64,000 nt of DNA from Gottfriedia acidiceleris (GCF_004138285.1 NZ_SCFN01000010.1:62001-126000), one strand, 5' to 3'; positions 25,072 through 34,820 are shown, numbered from the stretch's first letter. Program-made: numbers and translations. Notes: generated from the sequence alone by a model not told the origin.

Positions 25072-27495
25072 ATGACTGAAAAATTCAAAGAAACCAATTA
25101 TCAAATTACAGGAATGACATGCGCAGCTTGCGCACTTCGAATAGAAAAAGGATTAAATAAATTAGAGGGGGTTGAAGAAGCTAATGTAAACTTGGCAGTA
25201 GAAAAGGCATCGATAAAATACAATCCCGCGAGTATTAACATCGAATCGATTCAAAAAAAAATCAAGGATCTTGGTTATGATGTAGTCACAGAAAAAGTTG
25301 AATTTGATATCGTCGGTATGACGTGTGCAGCCTGTGCGACTAGAATAGAAAAAGGATTATCAAAACTTGAAGGTGTAATACAATCTAATGTAAATCTAGC
25401 TCTTGAAAAAGCAACGATCGAATATAATCCAGAACTTGTTAAGCCATCAGATATGATTAATAAGGTTGATAAGTTAGGGTATAAAGCTTCTATTAAAAGT
25501 GAAGATAATCAAAAGGAAGCAGTAGATCATCGTGAAAAGGAAATCGAAACCCAAAAGGGAAAATTAATGTTTTCAATTATATTATCGATTCCTTTATTGT
25601 GGTCAATGGTAGGACATTTTAATTTTACTAGTTTTATATATTTGCCTGAAATGTTTATGAATCCATGGATACAACTTGCATTAGCTGCACCTGTTCAATT
25701 TGTGATTGGCAAACAGTTTTATATAGGTGCTTATAAAGCGTTAAAAAATAAAAGTGCTAACATGGATGTACTAGTTGCACTTGGTACTTCTGCAGCTTTT
25801 TTCTACAGTCTGTATATTACCATCAAATCAATTGGTAGTAATCAACATATGTTAAGTCTATATTTTGAAACAAGTGCGATATTAATTACTCTAATTATTT
25901 TAGGTAAACTATTTGAAGCGAAAGCAAAAGGTAGATCGTCAGAAGCGATTAAAAAATTAATGGGCCTTCAAGCAAAAACGACAATTGTATTACGTGAAGG
26001 TGAAGAAATAGAAATTCCGCTAGAGGAAGTTGTTGTTGGAGATATTGTCTATGTTAAACCAGGTGAAAAAGTACCAGTTGATGGGGAAGTTATTGATGGG
26101 CGATCTGCCATTGATGAATCTATGCTTACTGGTGAGAGCGTACCAGTTGATAAATCAATCGGTGACTTTGTAATAGGTGCTACGATAAATAAAAATGGAT
26201 TCTTAAAAATTAAAGCAACAAAGGTTGGAAAAGACACAGCTCTAGCTCAGATTGTAAAGGTAGTTGAAGAAGCACAAGGATCGAAAGCTCCTATTCAGCG
26301 GTTAGCAGACACAATTTCAGGTATATTTGTTCCTATCGTTGTTGGAATTGCGGTTGTTACGTTTCTTAATTGGTTCATTTGGGTGACACCAGGAGATTTT
26401 GCTGAAGCATTAGAAAAATTAATTGCCGTATTAGTTATTGCATGTCCATGTGCATTAGGATTAGCTACTCCAACATCAATTATGGCAGGCTCAGGTCGTT
26501 CAGCAGAATATGGAATCTTATTTAAAGGTGGAGAACATCTAGAAACAACACATCGCATTACAACTGTTGTTTTGGATAAAACAGGTACTGTAACACATGG
26601 TACACCAGTTCTTACTGATATCATTGTTTCAGAGGAAATAAACGAAACAGAATTTTTAACAATAGTAGGTACTGCGGAGTTCTCATCAGAACATCCTTTA
26701 GCAGTATCGATCGTAGAAGGCATCAAAGAAAAGGGGATTACACTTAAAAATAATTCAGAATTTGAAGCAATTCCTGGATATGGTGTAAAAGCAATAGTAG
26801 AAGAAAATGAAGTTCTTGTAGGAACAAAAAAATTGCTTGAACAAAACTACATTGAAGTCCCAAATGAAGCGTTAACTAAAAAAGACAATTTTGAGCAAGA
26901 GGGAAAAACAGCTATGCTCGTAGCTATTAACAAGAAATACGCAGGGCTAATTGCAGTTGCAGATACAATTAAAGCCACTTCCAAAGAGGCTATTAAACGA
27001 TTACAAGAACTTGGACTTGAAGTAATCATGATGACAGGAGATAATCAGCAAACAGCAATGGCAATAGCAAAAGAAGCTGGAATTACAAATGTAATTGCGG
27101 AAGTATTACCAGAGGGTAAAGCAGACGAAGTGAAAAAATTACAAGAGCAAGGAAAAAAGGTTGCAATGGTTGGAGATGGAATTAATGATGCTCCAGCATT
27201 AGCAGTATCAGATATTGGGATGGCCATTGGTACAGGAACAGATGTTGCAATGGAAGCAGCGGATATTACCTTAATTCGTGGAGATCTAAATAGCATTGCA
27301 GATGCAGTATATATGAGTAAGAAAACAATTAGTAACATTAAGCAAAACTTATTCTGGGCATTTGCATACAATACACTTGGTATTCCTTTAGCAGCTATGG
27401 GACTTCTTGCGCCTTGGTTGGCGGGTGCTGCAATGGCATTTAGTTCAGTATCAGTTGTACTAAATGCACTTCGATTACAAAGAATCAAGTTATAA
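25072..27495 (+). CDS. copA: Copper-exporting P1B-type ATPase CopA
   Basis: The 807-residue product has two N-terminal metal-binding domains, each with GMTCAACA (about 14-21 and 82-89). They are followed by eight membrane spans, the TGES actuator loop near 350, the CPC copper-transport motif near 460, the phosphorylation motif DKTGT near 501, SEHPLA near 540 and GDGIND near 700. The [15 protein letters not shown] end holds the conserved M and S of the last span. It exports Cu(I) across the membrane using ATP, with CopZ as donor. All catalytic residues are present and the length is typical for Bacillus CopA. Confidence 0.96.
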   Translation: MTEKFKETNYQITGMTCAACALRIEKGLNKLEGVEEANVNLAVEKASIKYNPASINIESIQKKIKDLGYDVVTEKVEFDIVGMTCAACATRIEKGLSKLEGVIQSNVNLALEKATIEYNPELVKPSDMINKVDKLGYKASIKSEDNQKEAVDHREKEIETQKGKLMFSIILSIPLLWSMVGHFNFTSFIYLPEMFMNPWIQLALAAPVQFVIGKQFYIGAYKALKNKSANMDVLVALGTSAAFFYSLYITIKSIGSNQHMLSLYFETSAILITLIILGKLFEAKAKGRSSEAIKKLMGLQAKTTIVLREGEEIEIPLEEVVVGDIVYVKPGEKVPVDGEVIDGRSAIDESMLTGESVPVDKSIGDFVIGATINKNGFLKIKATKVGKDTALAQIVKVVEEAQGSKAPIQRLADTISGIFVPIVVGIAVVTFLNWFIWVTPGDFAEALEKLIAVLVIACPCALGLATPTSIMAGSGRSAEYGILFKGGEHLETTHRITTVVLDKTGTVTHGTPVLTDIIVSEEINETEFLTIVGTAEFSSEHPLAVSIVEGIKEKGITLKNNSEFEAIPGYGVKAIVEENEVLVGTKKLLEQNYIEVPNEALTKKDNFEQEGKTAMLVAINKKYAGLIAVADTIKATSKEAIKRLQELGLEVIMMTGDNQQTAMAIAKEAGITNVIAEVLPEGKADEVKKLQEQGKKVAMVGDGINDAPALAVSDIGMAIGTGTDVAMEAADITLIRGDLNSIADAVYMSKKTISNIKQNLFWAFAYNTLGIPLAAMGLLAPWLAGAAMAFSSVSVVLNALRLQRIKL

Positions 27496-27507
27496 GGGAG
27501 ATTCAAT

Positions 27508-27954
27508 ATGAAAAAATGGGCTATTTCAGCTATTGTTTACTTGTTGGTTTTAATAGGAGGATACTCTATCTACACCAATTATTTTCAATCTAAGGATATG
27601 GACCATAATGCAGTGATCGGTCAAAATCAAAATGGTCACAGTATGCACGGCGGAAAAGAAGGAACAGAAAATCAGGATAATACCAAGGTGGATTTTAAAT
27701 TTTTAGAAACACCTCAAAGTGGTAAAAAATCAACTTTAAGTATTATGGTTAAGAATAATGAAGGAAAACCAGTTAAGGATTTTGAATATGAGCACGAGAA
27801 ATTAATGCATTTGATAATAATAAGTAAAGATTTATCGTTTTTCGAACATATTCATCCGGAATATAAGGGGGATGGGAAATTTGAAATTTCACCTAATTTC
27901 CCATCAGGTGGCGAATATAAATTGTATGCAGATTTTGTACCAAAAGGTGTATAA
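27508..27954 (+). CDS. Exported His/Met-rich protein, possibly truncated
   Basis: Follows copA by 12 bases with AAGGGAGA before ATG 27508, so it belongs to the copper operon. The 148 residues begin with a membrane anchor or signal (IVYLLVLIGGYSIYT). A metal-rich stretch follows (DMDHN, HSMHGGKEG), then an immunoglobulin-like domain (LSIMVKNNEGKPVKDFEYEHEKLMHLIII). FFEHIHPEY supplies more His. The domain stops at ADFVPKGV, where homologues of this type usually continue, and coding-like sequence follows in another frame, so the C-terminus may be lost. Role: extracytoplasmic copper binding, inferred. Confidence 0.65.
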   Translation: MKKWAISAIVYLLVLIGGYSIYTNYFQSKDMDHNAVIGQNQNGHSMHGGKEGTENQDNTKVDFKFLETPQSGKKSTLSIMVKNNEGKPVKDFEYEHEKLMHLIIISKDLSFFEHIHPEYKGDGKFEISPNFPSGGEYKLYADFVPKGV

Positions 27955-28000
27955 TTTCCTCCTACCAATAAGAAAAATTTCACTTAAGCTAGTACTTAAA

Positions 28001-28056
28001 AAAAAACTGACTCAAAAAGTCGTCATTTCAACGGATCTTTTGAGTCAGCCTCTTTC
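28001..28056. terminator. Long-stem terminator between convergent genes
   Basis: CTGACTCAAAA and TTTTGAGTCAG pair across a 20-base loop, with A-run before and T-rich tail after. It separates the copper operon from the convergent phosphatase gene. Confidence 0.7.
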
Positions 28057-28097
28057 AAGAAGAATGTTTTTGATAAACAACTTGATTCTAATTATTA

Positions 28098-30032
28098 TTA
28101 TTTCAAATCATTTTTTACATCACGGTTGGTATTTTGGAAGTCACCTACAAAAGGCATCCCGGAAATATAGCCTACTCCACCAGTGCGATCTATTCCTATT
28201 TCTTTTTCCATCGCCTGTTTTAATGCAGTTTTATCGACTGCAGTAATATTCTTCCCTTCTAATTCATCCCCTGGATGTTGGAAGTTACTCATAATGTAAG
28301 AGAATCCGTTACGGTCATCGGCCGCAAACAAACCAGTTGATTCAGCTCCAGCTGGGACTGATAAAATTCTAGATAGCTCCTTTGTATCTACGTTATAAGC
28401 CCAGACAAAGTTATTGGTATGCATTGTGCTGTCTTCACCGATAAATAATGTTCTTAATGATTCAGAATAACTTAGATTATCAGTATTAGCTACTGAATTG
28501 ACATCAGCAGTGTTTCCATATGCATCTGCTGATGGCATATCCTTACCAACAATTAACCCAGACATTTTAGCAGCGATATACATACTATTAATCTTTTCAC
28601 CTATACTATCTTTTTGGTTGTCTGTTAAATCCAATTGATACGTAACACCTGATTTAATTTTTGGAAGTTTGATATCATCTACTTGATCCGTAGCATTTGC
28701 AACCATTCCATTGCTTTGATCGGAAAACGCAATGTAAACCTTTTTATCTTTCTCGTTTAAAGTTACACCTTCCATTTTATTAAATTCAGAAGTCGCACCA
28801 AGCATTGCTGCATATCGACGTGATTCTAAGAATGCAGCAGCTTTTTCCATGCCAGGCTTCAATTTTAAATATTCAGTTTTACCGTACGAATATTGCTTGA
28901 TGGCTTTAAAGCCTTCTTTTGGAACATCGGATGTTTCGAACATATCGCTGAACTTGATACCGCTGTCGATGATTTGTTTGATTTCTTTATCGGTCGAATG
29001 GCCAAGTTTTATCCATTCTAAGTTACCCGCTCCGCCATTATCAGTACCAGTTTGGTGGAATTTTGCGGCATAAAGCGTACCTGCAGTAAGATCCTTCGCT
29101 TTATCGGCTACATACATGAACAACGTTGTATAAGTACCGTCATCACCAAAGAAAGCAGTCCGGTTATCAGGCATCATCTTCATTAATTCATGTGAGAAAC
29201 GACCAATGCTGTAATGTTTGGAAACAGAAGCTTCCTCTTCTTTGTTGACACTAATTTCAGGAATAAATCCATAAAAATAAGGGTTCGCCTTTGATTTATC
29301 ACCGAAATAAAGCTTAGCAAAGCTTTCAACCGAAGATCTTGCTGAAGAGTTTAGATCTTGCTCAAAACTGCGGGCATCCGGCTCATACTCTTCTGAACCT
29401 AGATGAGTATTCCATGGCGAAAGGGAACCATTACATGGAATCCAAAGCCCATTTACTCCTGAAAAATCAATTTTCTTCACCGATTTAGGTGTCAATTCAC
29501 CCGTTTGCTTATCTTGTTGAAGTGTAGATAATGACATGGATGCAGGAACGATACCATATGCTGAATTACCAGCCGCATCGATTGTTTGATATTCATAATG
29601 GGTTACCATGAATAGTTTTCCGTCAATTGGCTTCAATAAACTGTTTGAATCCGGGGCATCTGATACATAATATGTAGGTTTGCTTTCAATACTCATATCC
29701 ATTATTGGGTCACCATTCACATCAATTGGTGTGCCTGCTGGAATCAACTTTCCTTTGTTCATTGCTACGTTGTCTTCAGATTTAAATAGTCTCTTATAAG
29801 AAAGTGGAAAATTCTTCACTTCACCACTGCTATATTTCACTTCCATTGATGCGTTCGTATAGGTTTGAACCATTTTATCAATCGTTTTTGGTGCTTCCAT
29901 TCCAATAAATCTTACAGAATCAATTGTTACATGACCATTTCCTGATACAGCAGCATGTGTCAAAGCTGGAATGGATATGGATAATCCTAGTGCAAGCACA
30001 GACACCTTTTTAATAAAATGTTTTTTATTCAT
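28098..30032 (-). CDS. PhoX-type (DUF839) secreted phosphatase
   Basis: ATG 30032 is preceded by AGGAGGAG; an upstream start in frame is not. The 644-residue product has a signal peptide (KKHFIKKVSVLALGLSIS ... THA-A). The mature part contains DGKLFMVTHYEY, the PCNGSLSPWNTHLGSEE block near 200 and NLEWIKLGHSTD, as in the DUF839/PhoX family. PhoX enzymes are calcium/iron-dependent alkaline phosphatases outside the cell. A Pho box upstream supports phosphate control. It is convergent with the copper operon and monocistronic. Confidence 0.8.
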   Translation of the reverse strand: MNKKHFIKKVSVLALGLSISIPALTHAAVSGNGHVTIDSVRFIGMEAPKTIDKMVQTYTNASMEVKYSSGEVKNFPLSYKRLFKSEDNVAMNKGKLIPAGTPIDVNGDPIMDMSIESKPTYYVSDAPDSNSLLKPIDGKLFMVTHYEYQTIDAAGNSAYGIVPASMSLSTLQQDKQTGELTPKSVKKIDFSGVNGLWIPCNGSLSPWNTHLGSEEYEPDARSFEQDLNSSARSSVESFAKLYFGDKSKANPYFYGFIPEISVNKEEEASVSKHYSIGRFSHELMKMMPDNRTAFFGDDGTYTTLFMYVADKAKDLTAGTLYAAKFHQTGTDNGGAGNLEWIKLGHSTDKEIKQIIDSGIKFSDMFETSDVPKEGFKAIKQYSYGKTEYLKLKPGMEKAAAFLESRRYAAMLGATSEFNKMEGVTLNEKDKKVYIAFSDQSNGMVANATDQVDDIKLPKIKSGVTYQLDLTDNQKDSIGEKINSMYIAAKMSGLIVGKDMPSADAYGNTADVNSVANTDNLSYSESLRTLFIGEDSTMHTNNFVWAYNVDTKELSRILSVPAGAESTGLFAADDRNGFSYIMSNFQHPGDELEGKNITAVDKTALKQAMEKEIGIDRTGGVGYISGMPFVGDFQNTNRDVKNDLK

Positions 30033-30109
30033 TGTTCTCCTCCTGGCAAATTGATTTTCTTCCACAACTCTATTAAATCAAATGAACATTAAACTAGGGT
30101 TTCCCTTCT

Positions 30110-30147
30110 GGTTAAAGATTTGTAAAACTAGTTTAAGTCCTTGTAAA
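30110..30147 (-). promoter_or_regulatory. Pho box (PhoP binding site)
   Basis: On the minus strand TTTACA, TTAAAC, TTTACA and TTAACC occur with starts about 11, 10 and 11 bases apart. This is the TT(A/T/C)ACA repeat pattern of Bacillus PhoP, 80-115 bases before the phosphatase start. Confidence 0.65.
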
Positions 30148-30449
30148 GTTATCGAAGGACAAATTAATCTTTTCACACCATAAGTCGAAACATGTCAAAC
30201 AACAAAAAGTTAAAAAATATCCATGGAGAAAAAGAGCAATATAATGTTCGAGCACAATCAATCGATATTATTATGATTGTTATAAACGTTGAAACTCACC
30301 AACATCTCATGTATTGTCAATTACAAACTAAACATATAGTCTGGATAGTAATAATTAGGCTATCCACTTTTTTCTAAACTCTTTATAATATAAGTCCATT
30401 CAAAATAGGTTGGTAAAATTATTTAATAGCTAAACAAATTGAAATTTCT

Positions 30450-30520
30450 CATTGAACTAACTTAGATTAGTTCAATAAAATTGTGAAAGGACTGTCAAAA
30501 TTAAGTAAGTCCTTTTTCAG
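30450..30520 (+). repeat. Cassette repeat, 5' half
   Basis: ATTGAACTAACTTAGATTAG and TTCAATAAAA form the left palindrome. A different terminator hairpin follows (AAGGACTGTC ... AAGTCCTTTTT). Confidence 0.6.
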
Positions 30521-30601
30521 TTATTAAATTCAAGGATTTTACTATTACAGAGCCTTGATAAGAGAAAGACAGTGTGAAAAATTTATTCTTACTTATTTCA
30601 T

Positions 30602-30802
30602 TCATCCAAATACGTTTTTTCGTTTATTTTTAAATGTAGGATCGTAATTTATATTTTTACTATGATCTACTAGCGCTTCGCTTAATCGAAGCAGATATAC
30701 AAGGTAGTCATATTTCTCCATGTAATCATCTAGGTATTTTGATATCAAAGTGTTTAATTAATGGTGAAATTCTATGATCTCTTCAACTTCATATTTGTGC
30801 AA
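30602..30802 (-). pseudogene. Small gene remnant with in-frame stop
   Basis: TTG at 30802, with AGGTAGGG upstream, opens HKYEVEEIIEFHH, then a stop. The same frame continues for 52 codons: TLISKYLDDYMEKYDY, LVYLLRLSEALVDHS and a basic end to TGA 30602-30604. The helical, charged product resembles small phage or island proteins but is not recognised. A single stop in an otherwise open 67-codon frame suggests recent decay. Confidence 0.4.
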
Positions 30803-30969
30803 TTCACCCTACCTCATAATAAAGCGTTACTTTTTGATTGCACAGAAATTGCACAGACTTAATAGAAACAATAGAATTAAAAGACTTACAATGAATAAAT
30901 TTGCAGCGAACGCTTGATTTACTGGACTCTATTGACCTAAAATATTCATAAATACTGAATTATACTCGT

Positions 30970-31020
30970 ACTCTGTAATTGACAGGGTAGGGGTCGCTGG
31001 TTCAAGTCCAGTTGGGAACA
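30970..31020 (+). other. tRNA-like 3' fragment, possible attachment site
   Basis: TACTCTG / CAGGGTA can form an anticodon-like stem with a 7-base loop. It is followed by GCTGG-TTCAAGT-CCAGT, a proper T-arm with 7-base loop, and a TGGGAAC-A acceptor-like end. No D-arm or 5' acceptor strand is present. Such 3' tRNA fragments are typical scars of integrative elements. A terminator follows. Confidence 0.5.
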
Positions 31021-31024
31021 AACC

Positions 31025-31053
31025 TAAACCTCTTATATCAAGAGGTTTTTTGT
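31025..31053 (+). terminator. Rho-independent terminator
   Basis: AACCTCTT / AAGAGGTT stem followed by TTTTTG. It lies just behind the tRNA-like fragment. Confidence 0.75.
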
Positions 31054-31091
31054 TTTATAACACAACTTTAATTTGAATGAAACAAACCTAA

Positions 31092-31111
31092 TGGGGCAGA
31101 TGTGGGGCAGA
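31092..31111 (+). repeat. Short GGGGCA direct repeat
   Basis: TGGGGCAGATG and TGGGGCAGA lie side by side. GGGGCA-type repeats near tRNA ends are often left by integrase-borne elements. Confidence 0.4.
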
Positions 31112-31470
31112 AAATAATTTTTTACTGTTTTTGTTTCATGAATTTGGTTTTGAAAATTTTATTATAAAAATTTTAGTTATTTTTGTCAGTAGTTAACCTA
31201 TTCATCTTCTTCAACTTTTACGTCCACAAATAAAATTTTATAATTTACTTTAAAATTTACAAAAATAAATATTGATTTTTTTATTGAATAATGTGGTTCC
31301 TTTACATATTTTTTACCGTATAAGATGGGAACAATGATAATAAATTTTTGAGATAAATTATAAATTTGTTAAAAAGTATGTATGTCCCCTAGTTTTTCTT
31401 TTGATAAATAGAATTTAATTCAAATATCCTTGCCAACTAAGGAAATTAAATTCGATTGGGGATAATTTTG

Positions 31471-32193
31471 ATGACAAATTATAAGATAGATTTAAAGTTA
31501 ATAAATGGAGATGCTTATTCAGAAATTAATAAGATTGCTAGTAATTCAGTTCATTTAATTTGCACAGATCCGCCATATTTTATATCTAGAAAGACAAACT
31601 TTAGTAAAGGAGGTGGTGATCAAAAAAAATTTGGATCCATTTCAATGGAGTTTGGGGAGTGGGATTTAGAAGAAAATAGAATAAATTGGTTTAATCTTTT
31701 ACAAGAATTTAAGAGAGTACTAGTTCCGGGTGGTACAATGATAATTTTTTATGATATTTTCAAAATGAGTGATATAAGGCTTAACGCTGAAAAATTGAAG
31801 TTAAAGCAACCAAGAATTGGAATTTGGGAAAAAACAAATCCTGTCCCAATTAATGCAAAAGTAAATTATTTATCTAATTCCAGAGAGTATTTTATTTCCT
31901 ATACTAAGGGCAAGAAAAGAACGTTTAATGCCTATTATGATAAGGCTTATTTTGAAGCACCAATTGTAAGTGGAAAAGTTAGATTTCACCCTTGTCAAAA
32001 GCCTGTTACTCTACTAGAAAAAATTATCTCCACTCATACTAATGAAAGTGAAACAGTTTTAGATTGTTTTATGGGACCCGGATCCACGGGACAAGCTGCT
32101 ATAAATCTAAAACGTAATTTTATTGGGATTGAATTAGATAGTATATATTTTAACAAAGCTTCCAATGTTTTGAACAAGGCAACAAAAAGTTGA
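31471..32193 (+). CDS. Orphan DNA methyltransferase (beta-type N4/N6)
   Basis: I choose ATG 31471 because TTGGGGA precedes it. The 240-residue product has the catalytic DPPY motif near residue 33 and, later, the SAM-binding loop DCFMGPGSTGQAA near 200. This catalytic-first order is that of beta-class amino methyltransferases. An RFHPCQKP element precedes the SAM motif, as in the D21/N4 subgroup. It should methylate adenine-N6 or cytosine-N4 in DNA. No matching restriction gene lies beside it, so it is an orphan or the remainder of a restriction-modification system, or an anti-restriction gene of a mobile element. Confidence 0.88.
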   Translation: MTNYKIDLKLINGDAYSEINKIASNSVHLICTDPPYFISRKTNFSKGGGDQKKFGSISMEFGEWDLEENRINWFNLLQEFKRVLVPGGTMIIFYDIFKMSDIRLNAEKLKLKQPRIGIWEKTNPVPINAKVNYLSNSREYFISYTKGKKRTFNAYYDKAYFEAPIVSGKVRFHPCQKPVTLLEKIISTHTNESETVLDCFMGPGSTGQAAINLKRNFIGIELDSIYFNKASNVLNKATKS

Positions 32194-33002
32194 AACTATT
32201 TCTTAAAAAATGGTAAGCATTTGAAATATCACAATATAGCAATAAAAAGCTTTTTGTTTTAATAATAATTTAACCTCTCTAAAAAAGTTTAATAAAGAAA
32301 TAAGCTATACTTTGTCTTATATCTAATGGCTTTGCATAAGTCAATTTGAAGATTTATTGCTATGAGTTGAAAAATACATTTGTATAAATCTTGTAAGCTC
32401 CAAACAAAAAGTAATTTTAAGCCAAATGGACCGATTTGTTTTGGTAGATTGATATTTTCCCTTTATAGTAGACATGATAAAAAGCCTATCTCATAAAATG
32501 GATTGGCAGTCTACTATTGGGGGATTTTATTTTACCATCAAGGGAATAAAATTTAATCACTAATCAACTGAACTAAAACACAAGGTAGTAAAGCAATAAA
32601 AAATAAGTCTAATAACAAATAAGTCATTAAAACTTTTTCTACTTTTCTAATGAAGGCAATATGTTGTGAAATAATTAAATATCTATTTCTAGAATTTTAC
32701 TTAGACTTTTGTTTATATCCATACCACACCACACCACACCACACGTAACCGAACCGCGGCGTACCTAACCGCACCCAACCATACCAGATTTGACCATATT
32801 CTCATCAGCAATAGGTAGGTCAATCCTATTGAACAGTAATCACTGTTTCGATATTTTACTGATATGTGCTCTCAAAATGGTAGTTCTATATTATTAATCC
32901 CTTTTTATTATATTATTATCTGCTTAGTCAGAGTTTACCATACCGTACCTTAATAACTTTAGCGTATCAAAAGAATAACTTAAAAACATTTACTTTTTAA
33001 AC
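32194..33002. other. Gene-free interval with A/C-rich simple repeat
   Basis: No supported gene. AT-rich sequence, except for the strongly A/C-biased stretch at 32719-32786. Confidence 0.5.
32719..32786. repeat. A/C-rich simple-sequence stretch
   Basis: Begins with four to five tandem CCACA units and continues with ACCGAACCGC, GTACCTAACC and CCCAACCATACC. The other strand is a series of GG pairs two to four bases apart. The composition is unlike its AT-rich surroundings. Confidence 0.7.
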
Positions 33003-33296
33003 TTATCCCTCCCAGGTATACTTTCTCCAATCAGTCGGGATAATTTCATCTCTCAAAGCACTAGCTATCATTCCTAAATGATTTTTATCATCTCTTAAAA
33101 CATGGCATCTCCTACATAATGTCCTTAGATTCGTAAAATAGTTATTTGCGAATTTCCCACTTTTAATATGGTCTATATGACATTCATTAAGAGATAAATT
33201 TATTCTACATCTAACACATTTTTTTCCATCCCTTTTCCAAATGAGTGGTCTAACGTTATTTACCCAGGTTTCTTTAGGAACTCTTACTTTAGGCAT
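33003..33296 (-). CDS. HNH endonuclease
   Basis: The 97-residue product is a single small HNH domain: WKRDGKKCVRCR (first zinc Cys pair), CHIDHIKSG (catalytic His), NLRTLCRRCHVLRDD (second Cys pair and His). It overlaps the end of the upstream RAMP-like gene by 8 bases, so the two are translated together. Both are transcribed divergently from the XRE regulator. Small HNH proteins nick or cut DNA and occur in phages and defence islands. Metal and catalytic residues are all present. Confidence 0.85.
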   Translation of the reverse strand: MPKVRVPKETWVNNVRPLIWKRDGKKCVRCRINLSLNECHIDHIKSGKFANNYFTNLRTLCRRCHVLRDDKNHLGMIASALRDEIIPTDWRKYTWEG

Positions 33297-33879
33297 TTAC
33301 AATCTCCTCTTGTATAGTAAATGAACATATTTCAAATCTGCCATAACCTAATTTTCTTGCATCACCAATACCAGCAAAGAGACCTGCATCGATGCAAATT
33401 GATTGCATTTGATTTCTTGCGATTAAGGTAGATTCCCAGGCGATATCAAATTCAGCTTCCCAACCAGGACTTAATGCTAAATGATAACGAATGTTTTTTA
33501 CTTTATTTCTAGTTACTGGACGTACATCAATATAAACATCTTTCTTATGATCATCATCTATTGCATCAATTGAAATATGTCTATTTATTAGAATTATTTC
33601 ATCTAATATATGTAATGTAGCAGAAACGCTTGGCTCGAGTGAACCTAAACCTTTTTTTGTATGTTTTGCACCGGATCTTATAGAAGAAAATAAGTAATCG
33701 GGTTTTAAATAAAGTTGACCATTTGAGGTCGCTAAATACGTGTTTTTCCATTCCTCCGGATTATTTCCCGGAACTCCAGATTTTTCTTTTCGAAAGGGAG
33801 ATATGGCATCTAACCTCATATTATTATAAAGTAGTGGCCTTGTACCTCTTATTTTTATTCTAGCCCTAAGAAAAGTCAT
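33289..33879 (-). CDS. RAMP-like protein, coupled to HNH nuclease
   Basis: The 196-residue product starts with an RIKIRGTRPLLYNN strand and ends with GIGDARKLGYGRFEI near 175-190. The latter has the spacing of the G-rich loop (GxGxxxxxGxGxF) of RAMP/Cas5-Cas6-Cas7 ferredoxin-like folds. DVRPVTRNKVKNIRYHLALSPGW in the middle is rich in basic residues. This suggests a nucleic-acid-binding RAMP-type fold outside any CRISPR locus; no array or cas genes are nearby. Similarity to phage or plasmid homologues is remembered only loosely. An 18-bp palindrome lies directly upstream. Confidence 0.45.
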   Translation of the reverse strand: MTFLRARIKIRGTRPLLYNNMRLDAISPFRKEKSGVPGNNPEEWKNTYLATSNGQLYLKPDYLFSSIRSGAKHTKKGLGSLEPSVSATLHILDEIILINRHISIDAIDDDHKKDVYIDVRPVTRNKVKNIRYHLALSPGWEAEFDIAWESTLIARNQMQSICIDAGLFAGIGDARKLGYGRFEICSFTIQEEIVNA

Positions 33880-33895
33880 TGTTTTTACCTCTTTT

Positions 33896-33913
33896 TAATA
33901 CTTATAAGTATTA
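33896..33913. promoter_or_regulatory. 18-bp perfect palindrome, likely XRE operator
   Basis: TAATACTTATAAGTATTA is perfectly self-complementary. It lies 17 bases before the RAMP-like start and 78 before the XRE start, in the divergent spacer. Control of both directions by the XRE protein is inferred. Confidence 0.55.
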
Positions 33914-33990
33914 ATATTGACATTTTTTTCTAATTTATACTACTGTAATCCTTTTTTTTACTCTTCTACCATAGAAGAGAGGTGAAATTT

Positions 33991-34344
33991 ATGACCGAAT
34001 TTTTAAACTTGGTAGGTACCAAAGTTCGATATTTCCGCAAACTTAATGGGTTAACTCAAGAAGAACTTGCTGAAAAGGCAGATGTTCATTATACCTATAT
34101 CGGAGGGATAGAACGTGGCGAAAGAAATATTTCATTAGAAACCCTTGAAAAAATATGTATTGCTTTAAACGTTTCTCCATCCTTAATTTTTCATCAAGAC
34201 AGTCTAAGTTTCTCTGCTAACGATTTGGATAGGGACTGGCTTTTAAAGTTGCATAAAGAACTTTTAGAATCCAGAAGTACAAAAGAAATAATGTTAATTC
34301 ATGAAACAGTTCAAAGAATAGTTAATTTCATTGATAATAAATAA
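33991..34344 (+). CDS. XRE-family transcriptional regulator
   Basis: ATG 33991 follows AGAGAGGTG; a GTG nine bases earlier is in frame but is part of that site. The 117-residue product begins with a helix-turn-helix domain: VRYFRKLNGLTQEELAEKADV, YTYIGGIERGERNISLETLEKICIAL. A helical C-terminal part follows with no catalytic motif. It is typical of small repressors, like SinR-type or restriction-modification controller proteins. It is divergent from the RAMP-like/HNH pair, and the palindrome between them is a natural target. Confidence 0.9.
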   Translation: MTEFLNLVGTKVRYFRKLNGLTQEELAEKADVHYTYIGGIERGERNISLETLEKICIALNVSPSLIFHQDSLSFSANDLDRDWLLKLHKELLESRSTKEIMLIHETVQRIVNFIDNK

Positions 34345-34820
34345 TATATAACTGTTTTTATTTTTGAAAAATACAAAATTTTAACTGTTGATAAAAGCTC
34401 CTATTATTACTTTTTAAAATAATAAAAAAAATGAGCTAATTTTGACGTGATGGCAATACACGGCCCGGTTAAAACTATTAGAAAAGAGGAACCTTATCTT
34501 CGTCGATTTAACGAGTCTTAGGATAAGAAAAGATCCTAAATGACAGTATACAGATTAAAGTGGTGTTAATTTTTATCAATACTAAATTAATGAAAAAGTA
34601 TATAACTATTACTTTTATTGGTCGTACTAATATATACATCTATAAAGATTTTATTATTTTAAATTCGTTTCAATTAGAAAAAGGCTAAAACATTAGATTC
34701 CCGTATTTCTTTTCAGTATTTCTTAATTCTACTCAGGGAATATATTGAAATTTTTGGTAACCCTATCTAACTAAACTAACAATTAGTAAATAAGAAAAAG
34801 ACTGCAGATGCAGCCAATCG

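Larger units (their letters stand above)
30148..31470. other. Gene-poor interval at the edge of the second island
   Basis: No intact gene is supported. It contains a 5' half of the cassette repeat, a minus-strand gene remnant, a tRNA-like 3' fragment, a terminator and a GGGGCA direct repeat, each listed separately. At 30836-30856 TGCACAGAAATTGCACAGA is another 11-base-spaced direct repeat. Confidence 0.5.

Noticed and set aside
26295-27506. Minus-strand frames of 60-153 codons inside copA
   Set aside because: Antisense shadows of a strongly conserved ATPase; low-complexity translations without start signals.
30192-30377. 61-codon plus-strand frame after the Pho box
   Set aside because: No ribosome binding site, no recognisable composition; likely chance in AT-rich DNA.
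32340-32460. Possible insertion-sequence remnant (GGCTTTGCATAAGTC and transposase-like words)
   Set aside because: I could not find paired inverted ends or a frame with DDE motifs, so the resemblance is too weak.
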